Both the position numbers and the translations under genes were made by a program. From NCBI GenBank assembly GCA_016194705.1, contig JACQAZ010000004.1, forward strand, positions 124,001-188,000: 64,000 nucleotides of DNA, read 5' to 3'. The stretch is from Elusimicrobiota bacterium (GTDB lineage: Bacteria; Elusimicrobiota; Elusimicrobia; UBA1565; UBA9628). The notes under the pieces are model-generated. The model ran no database searches and was not told where the DNA came from. It saw only the letters and a list, made by a program, of their open reading frames with translations. The first letter of the stretch is position 1. Every line of letters starts with the position of its first letter. Below are positions 1 through 7,166 of this stretch, in pieces.

Positions 1-26
1 TCGAGCAGGCGTTTTGGGGTCCTCAT
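1..26 (-). CDS. 5' end of the next gene after lpxB (partial)
   Basis: Only the first eight codons are inside the window (MRTPKRLL, continuing off the left edge). The ATG at 26-24 overlaps the lpxB stop as ATGA, the same coupling seen through the rest of this operon, which is why I accept it as a real start. By position it is probably another envelope or lipid A gene, but eight residues do not identify it. Confidence 0.55.
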
Positions 27-1153
27 GTCCTGACCGCCGGCCGCGCGCCAAGCTCCGAGAGAATCTCCGCGGCGGCGCGGTTCGCCGCGCCGCGGCCGCC
101 CAAGACCTCGCGCAAGGACAGCAGTTCCTTCTTGAGCGCGGCGTAGCGCCTGGGGTCCTCGAGCAGCGCGACGGCGGCCGCGGCGAGCTTCGCGCCGGTC
201 GCCTCGCGCTGGATCAGCTCGGGGACGAGCGCGCGGCCCGCGAGCAGGTTGGCCATCGCGATGTGGGGGACCTTGATGATGGCGCGCGCGATCAAATAGG
301 TCGGCCAGGAGAGCTTGTAGATGACGACCATCGGCACGCCCAAAAGCGCGTTCTCCAGGGTCGCCGTCCCCGACGAGCAGAAGGCGAGGTCCAGGGCCGC
401 GCGGCGGCTGTAATCGGATTCCCGGACGAGCTCGACGCCCTTGCGGGAGGCCGCAGCGTAAGCCGAATCGCCGAGCGCGGGCGAGGCGAAGAGGCAGGCC
501 TTGATGCTCGGGAAGTGGCGGCGCAGGGTCTTGAGGCCCTCGAGCATCACGGGCAGGTGCCGTTTGACCTCGGTGGACCGGCTGCCGGGCAGCAGCCCGA
601 GCTTGAGGGGGGGCGAGAGAGTCGGCGCGGCCTTTCGCGGCTCCGGCAGCAGGTCGAGAAGCGGGTGGCCGACGAAGGTGCAGGGCAGGCCGGCCTTGCG
701 GTAGAGCGTCTCCTCGAACGGGAAGATCACGAACATGCGCCGCACAAGACGCTTGAGCACCGGCACGCGGCCCGCTCGGCTCGCCCAGACCTGGGGGCTG
801 ATGTAGTAGTAGGCCCGCACCCCCGCGCTCTGAGCGAGCGCGAGCAGGCGGCGGTTGAAGCCGTAATAGTCGATGCAGACAAGCGCAGCCGCTTTGCGCT
901 CGATCATAAACCTCTTGAGGCGCAGGCCCAGGCGAACGAGGAAGCCGATCTTCAGGACGGGCTCCCAGAAGCCCGTGACGCCGCGCGAGGCGAGGTCTTC
1001 GAGGAACTCGTCGGAGCTTTCGCGCATCAGCGGGCCGCCGACCGCGGCAACAAACAGGTCCGCGTCCGCGGCCTTCAGGGCCCGGATGAGATGCGCGCCG
1101 TGCAGGTCGCCGGAGGGGTCGCCTGCGACGATGAGGATGGTCTTGGGGGTCAA
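23..1153 (-). CDS. lpxB: Lipid-A-disaccharide synthase LpxB
   Basis: GT19 glycosyltransferase that joins UDP-2,3-diacylglucosamine to lipid X to form the lipid A disaccharide, at the inner face of the cytoplasmic membrane. The 376-residue protein has the normal family length. Visible family features are the N-terminal GDPSGDLHG, the central YYISPQVWAS stretch, and the LLPGSRSTEV nucleotide-sugar binding segment. I place the start at TTG 1153-1151, whose TTGA overlaps the upstream gene's stop; the frame stays open further upstream, but that stretch looks like noncoding shadow sequence. It acts after LpxA, LpxC, LpxD and LpxI, all encoded just upstream in the same operon. Confidence 0.95.
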   Translation of the reverse strand: MTPKTILIVAGDPSGDLHGAHLIRALKAADADLFVAAVGGPLMRESSDEFLEDLASRGVTGFWEPVLKIGFLVRLGLRLKRFMIERKAAALVCIDYYGFNRRLLALAQSAGVRAYYYISPQVWASRAGRVPVLKRLVRRMFVIFPFEETLYRKAGLPCTFVGHPLLDLLPEPRKAAPTLSPPLKLGLLPGSRSTEVKRHLPVMLEGLKTLRRHFPSIKACLFASPALGDSAYAAASRKGVELVRESDYSRRAALDLAFCSSGTATLENALLGVPMVVIYKLSWPTYLIARAIIKVPHIAMANLLAGRALVPELIQREATGAKLAAAAVALLEDPRRYAALKKELLSLREVLGGRGAANRAAAEILSELGARPAVRT

Positions 1154-2196
1154 TTGCTCTTGAGGATATCTTTGCCGACGGTCTTGGCGATCTTGCTCAA
1201 ATCCTGGGCCCACTCGGGGATCAAGGAGCGCGCACCCGTGTAGTGGGAGACCTTGTAGCGCTCGAGCTCGTCGGAGATCTGCAGGGCGAGCTTGAGGGCC
1301 TCGACGCCGCGCTCGCCGGAAGGCCAAGGCTTGCGGTTGTGGCGGATGCAGTCGAGCCAGTGCTGGTGCTCCTTCTTGAGGGGCTCGGTCGTGTCGAGCT
1401 TGGGGCGGACGATCTCTACGTCCTTGAGGCTCTTGATGACGTTGTTCTTCTTGCGGTAGATCTTGAGCGCGGTGTTGCCGTAGTCGAGCGAAATGTAGCT
1501 GTCGGCCTGGAAGACGCGCAGCTTGCGGCTCTTCTCGAGGGAGATGCGGCTGGCGGTCAGATCGGCGATGCAGCCCGTCTTGAAGCGCACGCGGACGTTG
1601 GCGATATCCTCGTGGCCGCTCAAGAGGTGCGCTCCCACGGCCTCGAGCGACTCGACCTCGGAGCCGACCAGGGTCAGCAGGATGTCGAGGTCGTGGATCA
1701 TCAGGTCGAGCACCACGCCGATGTTGGCGACGCGCGGGTCGTAGGGCCCGAGGCGCTCGACGGTGATAAAGCGCGGATCGCGCACGTGCTGGATTGCCTC
1801 GAGCACCGCCGGGTTGAAGCGCTCGACGTGTCCCACCTGCAGGAGGACCTTCTTTTCCTCGGAGAGGGCCAACAGCTCGCGCGCCTCCTCGACTGATGCG
1901 GCCAAGGGCTTCTCGATGAGGCAGTGAATCCCGCGCGAGAGGACCTCTCGGCCGACGTCTCGGTGGAGGGGCGTGGGCACGGCGACGACGACCGCGTCGA
2001 CCTGCTTGAGGACGTCCTTGTAGTCGCGCACGGCGACCGTGTTGCACTGCCAGGCCGCCAGTTGGGCGCGCCAGAGGTTGGTGTCGCAGACCGCGACGAG
2101 CTCGACGCCCGGCAGCTTGCTCAGTATGCGGGCATGGTGCCCGCCGATGCGCCCGGCGCCGATGACGCCCACGCGGATTTTCGAGGAGGGGGTCAA
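1150..2196 (-). CDS. Gfo/Idh/MocA oxidoreductase, candidate GnnA (UDP-GlcNAc 3-dehydrogenase)
   Basis: A 348-residue NAD(P)-dependent sugar oxidoreductase. The N-terminal Rossmann motif is GVIGAGRIGGHHARIL, followed by the family EKPLAAS strand and a catalytic-region MIHDLDILL. It lies between lpxI and lpxB, with TTGA overlaps on both sides. In Acidithiobacillus ferrooxidans the UDP-GlcNAc 3-dehydrogenase GnnA and its aminotransferase GnnB are encoded between lpxA and lpxB and supply amide-linked lipid A precursor, so the position suggests GnnA. No GnnB-type aminotransferase is present in the visible operon, so the specific function is inference; the family call is firm. Confidence 0.85.
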   Translation of the reverse strand: MTPSSKIRVGVIGAGRIGGHHARILSKLPGVELVAVCDTNLWRAQLAAWQCNTVAVRDYKDVLKQVDAVVVAVPTPLHRDVGREVLSRGIHCLIEKPLAASVEEARELLALSEEKKVLLQVGHVERFNPAVLEAIQHVRDPRFITVERLGPYDPRVANIGVVLDLMIHDLDILLTLVGSEVESLEAVGAHLLSGHEDIANVRVRFKTGCIADLTASRISLEKSRKLRVFQADSYISLDYGNTALKIYRKKNNVIKSLKDVEIVRPKLDTTEPLKKEHQHWLDCIRHNRKPWPSGERGVEALKLALQISDELERYKVSHYTGARSLIPEWAQDLSKIAKTVGKDILKSN

Positions 2197-3032
2197 ATGG
2201 CCCCCTCGGCATTGAGACCGACGACCGCGAGCTTCTGGGCGTCGGCTTCCCTCACGAACTCGTCCCGATCGAAGATCAAAGTCGACCCGGCCTCGAGGGC
2301 CAGGGCCGTGACGCCGGCGTCCTTGAACACCGAGAGGCTGTCGAGGCCGATGACCGGCAGGTCGAAGCGCAGGTCCTGCTTGGGCTTGGCGACCTTCACG
2401 ACGCACAAACTCGGCTTGGCGCCGCGGGCCCGGGCGAGGTCGCGGGCGCGCAGCACGCAGGCGTCGGTGCCCTCCATGCCCTCCACGGCCACGACGGCTC
2501 CGCCCACGACGACGACCGTCTGGCCGATGTCGAAGCCAGCGACGGCCTTGGCCGCCTGCCAGCCCAGCCGTATGTCGGCGGCTTCGGCCGCGCCGGGCTT
2601 CCTGATCGTGAGCTGACCCGCGGGCACGAGCAGATGGGAGAGGTAGGTCGCAGAAGAGAGCAGCTCGATGCCGTCTTTGGCGAACTCGTCGGCCACGGCC
2701 TTGAGGATCGTGTCGGTCCGCTTGTCGGAGAGCCGGGCCAGCAGCTTGGCGGCCCGAAGATCGGGCATCACGCCGCCGAAAAGCGAGGCGTGCTGCACTT
2801 TGCCGGCCATGACCGCGCGCGCCACGCCGGCCGCCTTGAGCGCTTTGATGGGCTTGTCGATCTGCCCCAGCTTGAAGTATTGGACCCGGCCTACGAGCGC
2901 TTCGAGCGACTCGTCGGTCACGCCCTTGATCCCCAAGGCCACGACCTCGACCTTCATGCGTCGCGCCTCCTGGGCGAAGATGATGGGAAAACGCCCCGAG
3001 CCGGCGATGAGGCCCACTTTCTCGCTCGACAC
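2193..3032 (-). CDS. lpxI: UDP-2,3-diacylglucosamine pyrophosphatase LpxI
   Basis: Hydrolyses UDP-2,3-diacylglucosamine to lipid X and UMP, replacing the unrelated LpxH. The 279-residue protein has the DUF1009/LpxI layout: the N-terminal GLIAGSGRFPIIFAQEA, a middle region containing VMAGKVQH, and a C-terminal half with VVVVGGAVVAVEGMEGTDA and KPKQDLRFDLPVIG. The start is GTG 3032-3030, overlapping the lpxA stop by one base (TAGTG); the open frame upstream of it is lpxA shadow. It sits directly after lpxA and before the Gfo/Idh gene. I see no second lipid X-forming enzyme in the window. Confidence 0.93.
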   Translation of the reverse strand: MSSEKVGLIAGSGRFPIIFAQEARRMKVEVVALGIKGVTDESLEALVGRVQYFKLGQIDKPIKALKAAGVARAVMAGKVQHASLFGGVMPDLRAAKLLARLSDKRTDTILKAVADEFAKDGIELLSSATYLSHLLVPAGQLTIRKPGAAEAADIRLGWQAAKAVAGFDIGQTVVVVGGAVVAVEGMEGTDACVLRARDLARARGAKPSLCVVKVAKPKQDLRFDLPVIGLDSLSVFKDAGVTALALEAGSTLIFDRDEFVREADAQKLAVVGLNAEGAI

Positions 3033-3850
3033 TATTGAATCGCGGCCCCTTCTTCTTCGGCCACGCCGGCGGCCGGGCGCATCACCCCGCGCTTGGAACC
3101 TTCGATGAAGTCGAGCATCTCGGCTACTTGCGCGCAGGGGTGAGAGGTCTTGAGCTTGGCCACGGCCTCCTCGATGCGCAGGCCCGAATGGTAGAGGGTC
3201 TTGTAGGCTTCCTTGATCGCCGTCAGGACTTCTCGGGGGAAGCCCGCCCGGCGCAGGCCCAAGGTGTTGAGTCCGCGCAAAGTTGCGGGATAGCCCTGGC
3301 AAAGGCAATAGTGCGGGACGTCCTTGTTGAGCATCGAGCCGCCGCCGAGCATGCAGTACTTCCCGATCGTCAGGTACTGGTGGATGGCGGCGAGACCTCC
3401 GACGACCGTGTAGTCGCCGATGGTGACGTGGCCGGCCACCGCCACCGAGTTGACGAGGATGACCCCGTCGCCCAGATGGCAGTCGTGGGCCACGTGGGAG
3501 TAGGCCATGAAGAGGCAGTTGGAGCCTATCTTGGTCTCGCCGTGTGCGGCGGTGCCCCTGTTTAATGTCACGCATTCGCGCACGGTGTTCTTGTCGCCCA
3601 TCACGAGATGGGTCTTCTCGCCCGCGTATTTTAGGTCCTGCGGGGCGACGCCGACGTGACAGCCGGGGAACAGCCGGTTGTCCTTGCCCATGCGGACGTG
3701 CTCGACGACGGCGTGCGCGCCTATGGTGGAACCTGGACCGATGACGGTCTCGGGTCCGATGATCGCGTACGGCCCGACGCTCGCTGAAGCGTCGATCTGC
3801 GCCGAAGGATCGACGATGGCGGTCGGATGGATGTTGGCCATGGTCTTCAT
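3032..3850 (-). CDS. lpxA: Acyl-ACP--UDP-N-acetylglucosamine O-acyltransferase LpxA
   Basis: First enzyme of lipid A synthesis, adding a hydroxyacyl chain to O3 of UDP-GlcNAc; a cytoplasmic left-handed beta-helix trimer. The 272-residue protein begins with hexapeptide repeats (HPTAIVDPSAQI, ASASVGPYAIIGP) and carries the AHDC catalytic-histidine segment near residue 122. The ATG at 3850 overlaps the fabZ stop as ATGA; a second ATG three codons in would give a marginally shorter protein. A neighbouring Gfo/Idh gene raises the question whether the acceptor is UDP-GlcNAc or its 3-amino analogue; the sequence alone does not settle this. Confidence 0.95.
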   Translation of the reverse strand: MKTMANIHPTAIVDPSAQIDASASVGPYAIIGPETVIGPGSTIGAHAVVEHVRMGKDNRLFPGCHVGVAPQDLKYAGEKTHLVMGDKNTVRECVTLNRGTAAHGETKIGSNCLFMAYSHVAHDCHLGDGVILVNSVAVAGHVTIGDYTVVGGLAAIHQYLTIGKYCMLGGGSMLNKDVPHYCLCQGYPATLRGLNTLGLRRAGFPREVLTAIKEAYKTLYHSGLRIEEAVAKLKTSHPCAQVAEMLDFIEGSKRGVMRPAAGVAEEEGAAIQ

Positions 3851-4335
3851 GCCTGTTTGTCCACCATCGCGAAGGTCATGACGCCCTCGGCCGCGAGCTT
3901 GCCCTCGACGTAGGCCTCGCCGCGGAACTTGCCGGCGCGCCCCAGGCGCAAGACCTCGAGCTGGAGTTTGAGCACGGTCCCGGGTAGGACCGGCGCGCGG
4001 AACTTGGCCTCTTCGATGCCCATGAAGAGCGCGAGCTTGTTCTCGAAGCCGCCCTTGGAGAGCAGCATGACCGCCGCGGTCTGGGCCAGGGCCTCTACGA
4101 TCAAGACGCCGGGCATGATGGGCCGGTCGGGAAAGTGGCCTTGGAAGAACTCCTCGTTGACGGTCACCATCTTGGTGCCGATGCAGGCCTTGTCCTCCTG
4201 GAGCACGTCGAGCTTGTCGACGAGCAGGAAGGGGTAGCGGTGCGGGATGGCCCTGCGGATGCCGGCGATATCGACGCTGCGCACGGGCTTGGCGGCCCAA
4301 TCGATCTGGGCGGCGGGGGCGGTCTCTGCGGGCAT
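3847..4335 (-). CDS. fabZ: 3-hydroxyacyl-ACP dehydratase FabZ
   Basis: Hotdog-fold dehydratase of type II fatty acid synthesis that competes with LpxA for hydroxyacyl-ACP, which is why the two are so often adjacent. The 162-residue protein shows RAIPHRYPFLLVDK near residue 28 and the catalytic HFPDRPIMPGVLIVEALAQ with His67 and Glu81. The N-terminal 20 or so residues (Ala/Pro-rich) extend slightly beyond the typical start. The ATG at 4335 overlaps the lpxC TAA by one base (TAATG). Confidence 0.95.
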   Translation of the reverse strand: MPAETAPAAQIDWAAKPVRSVDIAGIRRAIPHRYPFLLVDKLDVLQEDKACIGTKMVTVNEEFFQGHFPDRPIMPGVLIVEALAQTAAVMLLSKGGFENKLALFMGIEEAKFRAPVLPGTVLKLQLEVLRLGRAGKFRGEAYVEGKLAAEGVMTFAMVDKQA

Positions 4336-5216
4336 TATTTGGCCTCCAGTACGGGGTTCTTGCGCATCTTGAGCGCCGCGTCGCGCAGGCGCTTGGCGAA
4401 CTCGATGTTGTGGGCGTGGCCGAGGCACTCGGCCTCGACGCGCATCTTGAAGAGCGGGCGGCCGATCAAGGTCAGGTCGCCTATGAGGTCGAGGGTCTTG
4501 TGGCGCACGAACTCGTCGGGATAGCGCAGGCCCTCGGAGTTGGTGTGGAACTTGTCCTTGCCGATGACAATCGCGTTGTCGAGGCTGCCCCCCTGTGCGA
4601 GGCCCTGCGATTTCAAGAACTGCACCTCGTGTTCGAAGCAGAAGGTGCGGGCGCTCGCGACTTCGGCCAGATAGGTCTGGCTGTCGAAGGCGAGCTCGAA
4701 GGTCATCCTGGGCATCATCGGGTGGTTGTGGATCAAGGTGGCCTTGATCTCGAAGTGATCCGAGGGGAAGGCGCGGTACTTGGCCGGGCCGTCCTCGTAA
4801 GTCACCTCGCCGGGAAGGTTGAGCCAGCGCGGCGGCTCGTCGGGGAAGTGCTGCAGGCCCGCCTTGAGCAGGGCCTTGGCGAAGGGCAGAGACGAGCCGT
4901 CGAGGATCGGGGGCTCGTTGGCCGAAACGAGGATGTCGACGTTATCGAGGCCGACGCCCGTGCAGGCCGAAAGGACGTGCTCGACGGTGTGCACTTTGGC
5001 CTCGTGCAGGCCGAGGTTGGTGCCGCGCACGGTCGCCACCACAAAGTGCAGGCGCGCCGGGATCATCGGACAATCGGGGAGGTCGGTGCGGAAGAAGCGG
5101 ATGCCCGTGTTGGCCGGCGCGGGCCGGAACGTGATCTTGGAGAAATTGCCGGTGTGCAGCCCGATGCCCTCGAGGCTCGCCTCGCTCTTAATCGTCGTTT
5201 GGCTGTGCTTGATCAT
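4335..5216 (-). CDS. lpxC: UDP-3-O-acyl-N-acetylglucosamine deacetylase LpxC
   Basis: Zinc-dependent deacetylase, the committed step of lipid A synthesis. The 293-residue protein is of normal single-domain length, not the longer LpxC-FabZ fusion seen in some phyla. Zinc ligands are visible as His80 in HTVEHVLSA and His239/Asp243 in RHKTLDLIGD; His267 in LGHAHN fits the remaining catalytic histidine. The ATG at 5216 begins one base after the lpxD TAA, and the lpxC stop overlaps the fabZ start, so the three genes are tightly coupled. Confidence 0.96.
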   Translation of the reverse strand: MIKHSQTTIKSEASLEGIGLHTGNFSKITFRPAPANTGIRFFRTDLPDCPMIPARLHFVVATVRGTNLGLHEAKVHTVEHVLSACTGVGLDNVDILVSANEPPILDGSSLPFAKALLKAGLQHFPDEPPRWLNLPGEVTYEDGPAKYRAFPSDHFEIKATLIHNHPMMPRMTFELAFDSQTYLAEVASARTFCFEHEVQFLKSQGLAQGGSLDNAIVIGKDKFHTNSEGLRYPDEFVRHKTLDLIGDLTLIGRPLFKMRVEAECLGHAHNIEFAKRLRDAALKMRKNPVLEAK

Positions 5217-5217
5217 T

Positions 5218-6324
5218 TTAGGATTCCCCTTGCGCCGCGACTTCCGATTTTTTCTTGGTCTCGAGCCCTAACTTCTTCTGAATGGTCTTGAGCGCCTCGT
5301 AGAACTCGGGCAGCCGGCCGTAGAGCGCCTGAAGCTTGAAGGACTCTCGGTGGGGCCGCGCCGGATAGCCGAAAACGATGGTCCCCTTCGGGATGTCGGC
5401 CATGATCCCGCTCTGGGCCCCGGCCTGGACGCCGTCGCCGAGCTTGATGTGGCCGACCAAGCCGACCTGGCCGCCCAAGACCACGTGGTTGCCGAGTTCG
5501 GTCGAGCCCGCGATGCCGACTTGGGAAACCAGGATGCAGCCCTTGCCGATCTTGACGCCGTGGGCGATCTGCACGAGGTTGTCGATCTTGGTGCCCGCGC
5601 CGATCGTGGTGGTGCCGACCATCGCGCGGTCGATGGCCGCGTTGGAGCCGATCTCGACGTCGTCGCCGATCGCGACGTTGCCGAGCTGAGGAATCTTGCG
5701 CAAAAGGCCCGTCTTCTTGTCGGGCGAGAAGCCGAAGCCGTCGCCGCCGATGACGACACCGGGGTGGATGATGACGCGTTCGCCGATCACGCAGTCCTCG
5801 CGGATGACGACCTGGGGGTAGATCTTTGAGTGGCGTCCGATCTTGACGCGCTCGCCGATGTAGCATTGCGCGCCGATCGCGGTCCCCTCGCCGATGTGCG
5901 CCCCGCGCTCGATGACCGTGAAGGCGCCCACGGAGACGTTGGGCCCCAGCTTGGCCTGGTAGTGGATCGAGGCCTTCGCGTCGTGCACGGCCGGTGCCTT
6001 GGGCTTCTGGCTCTCCACGAATAGGAGGAGCTGGGCGAAGGCGAATTGCGGGTCCTCTACGAATATGCGGTTGCGGGCGCGCACGGAAGCACCCGGCCCA
6101 GTGGCGGGCAGCAGGAGGCAGCCGGCGGCCGACTGCGCGGCGGCGGCGGCGTACTTCGGGTTGCCGAGAAACGAGATGTCCTTGGGGCCCGCGTCCTGCA
6201 AAGTTGCGGGATGCTCCACGACGAAGCGGGAATCTCCTTCCGCCCGGCCGCCGACCATGTCGGCGACCTCGGCCAAAGTCTTGTTGAGCGGGGGAATCTT
6301 GTGGACCATGAGATGGGTCGTCAC
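5218..6324 (-). CDS. lpxD: UDP-3-O-acylglucosamine N-acyltransferase LpxD
   Basis: Adds the second hydroxyacyl chain to the deacetylated LpxC product. The 368-residue protein has the LpxD N-terminal uridine-binding domain (residues about 10-110, with [15 protein letters not shown]) followed by a left-handed beta-helix of hexapeptide repeats and the catalytic NLVQIAHGV with His255. A helical C-terminal tail follows. I use the GTG at 6324, whose GTGA overlaps the stop of the ompH-like gene; an in-frame ATG five codons later is the alternative. Confidence 0.94.
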   Translation of the reverse strand: MTTHLMVHKIPPLNKTLAEVADMVGGRAEGDSRFVVEHPATLQDAGPKDISFLGNPKYAAAAAQSAAGCLLLPATGPGASVRARNRIFVEDPQFAFAQLLLFVESQKPKAPAVHDAKASIHYQAKLGPNVSVGAFTVIERGAHIGEGTAIGAQCYIGERVKIGRHSKIYPQVVIREDCVIGERVIIHPGVVIGGDGFGFSPDKKTGLLRKIPQLGNVAIGDDVEIGSNAAIDRAMVGTTTIGAGTKIDNLVQIAHGVKIGKGCILVSQVGIAGSTELGNHVVLGGQVGLVGHIKLGDGVQAGAQSGIMADIPKGTIVFGYPARPHRESFKLQALYGRLPEFYEALKTIQKKLGLETKKKSEVAAQGES

Positions 6325-7166
6325 TGGTTTTGGAGCCTCTTGAGCACCTTGTCGGTGAGGTCCACGGCCCCGTGGCCGAAGACGATGGTGCTCTTGTCGA
6401 CGACGACGCTGATCCCCTCTTGGTGGGCCACGTCCTGGATGGCCTTGCTGATCTTTCCGAGCAGGATCTCGGAGCGGCGGCTCTCCAGGTCGAGCAGGTT
6501 CTTTTCCTGCGCGGCTTGGTAGTCTTTGTAATCGTTCTCCTTGTCGGCGAGCGCCTTGGCTTTGAGCGCGATCTTGGCGTCGAGCTCGGCCAACGCCGGA
6601 CTTATTGCGGGGGCCGTTCCGGTTGCGACGGCGGCAGGGGCGGCCGCCGCCGAAGACTTCTGCGCTTCGACCGCCGCCGGGGGCTGAACCACGATCGGCG
6701 CCGTGCTCACGCCGGGGATATTGATCACCAATGGCTCTGATTTTTTCATCTCGACGAAGGGGCCGGCTGAGGCCGTCGACACGGGCCGGTCGAGGCCCGG
6801 CAAGGTGGCGATCGGAGCGCCGGTCTTCGCGGGCGGGGCCTTGGGCGTTTCCGCCGGCGCCGTCGAGATCACGATGGGGGTCCGCGCGACGAAGTCGCGC
6901 TCGATCTTGAGCTGGGATAGCTCGTTGCGCAGGCGCAGGGCCTCGGCCTTGCGCAGGTTGATCTGCTCCTCCGCCTGGCGCACGAGCTCCTCGAAGTTCT
7001 CCTTGGCGCGGATCGTCTCGGGGTAGGCCTTGTAGACTTTCTGCATGTCGACGTAGCCGATATTGCCCCGCTGCTCGCGGTTTTCCTGGAGTTCAAGTTC
7101 GATGGCGAAGGCGCGTCCGGCGCCAAGCGCCAGCAGCGCGGCCAAGGCGGGGAGGAGTTTGCTCAT
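6321..7166 (-). CDS. OmpH/Skp-like periplasmic chaperone with a long low-complexity insert
   Basis: A signal peptide (residues 1-21, ending GRAFA) is followed by [11 protein letters not shown], the usual OmpH opening strand. A charged coiled-coil helix spans about residues 45-92 and a second spans about 190-250, then the closing strand [13 protein letters not shown]. In Skp these helices form a continuous tentacle that cradles unfolded outer-membrane proteins. Here they are split by roughly 95 residues rich in Pro, Ala, Ser and Thr, so at 281 residues the protein is well above the usual 160-190. The stop of bamA abuts its ATG directly (TAGATG). Confidence 0.85.
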   Translation of the reverse strand: MSKLLPALAALLALGAGRAFAIELELQENREQRGNIGYVDMQKVYKAYPETIRAKENFEELVRQAEEQINLRKAEALRLRNELSQLKIERDFVARTPIVISTAPAETPKAPPAKTGAPIATLPGLDRPVSTASAGPFVEMKKSEPLVINIPGVSTAPIVVQPPAAVEAQKSSAAAAPAAVATGTAPAISPALAELDAKIALKAKALADKENDYKDYQAAQEKNLLDLESRRSEILLGKISKAIQDVAHQEGISVVVDKSTIVFGHGAVDLTDKVLKRLQNQ

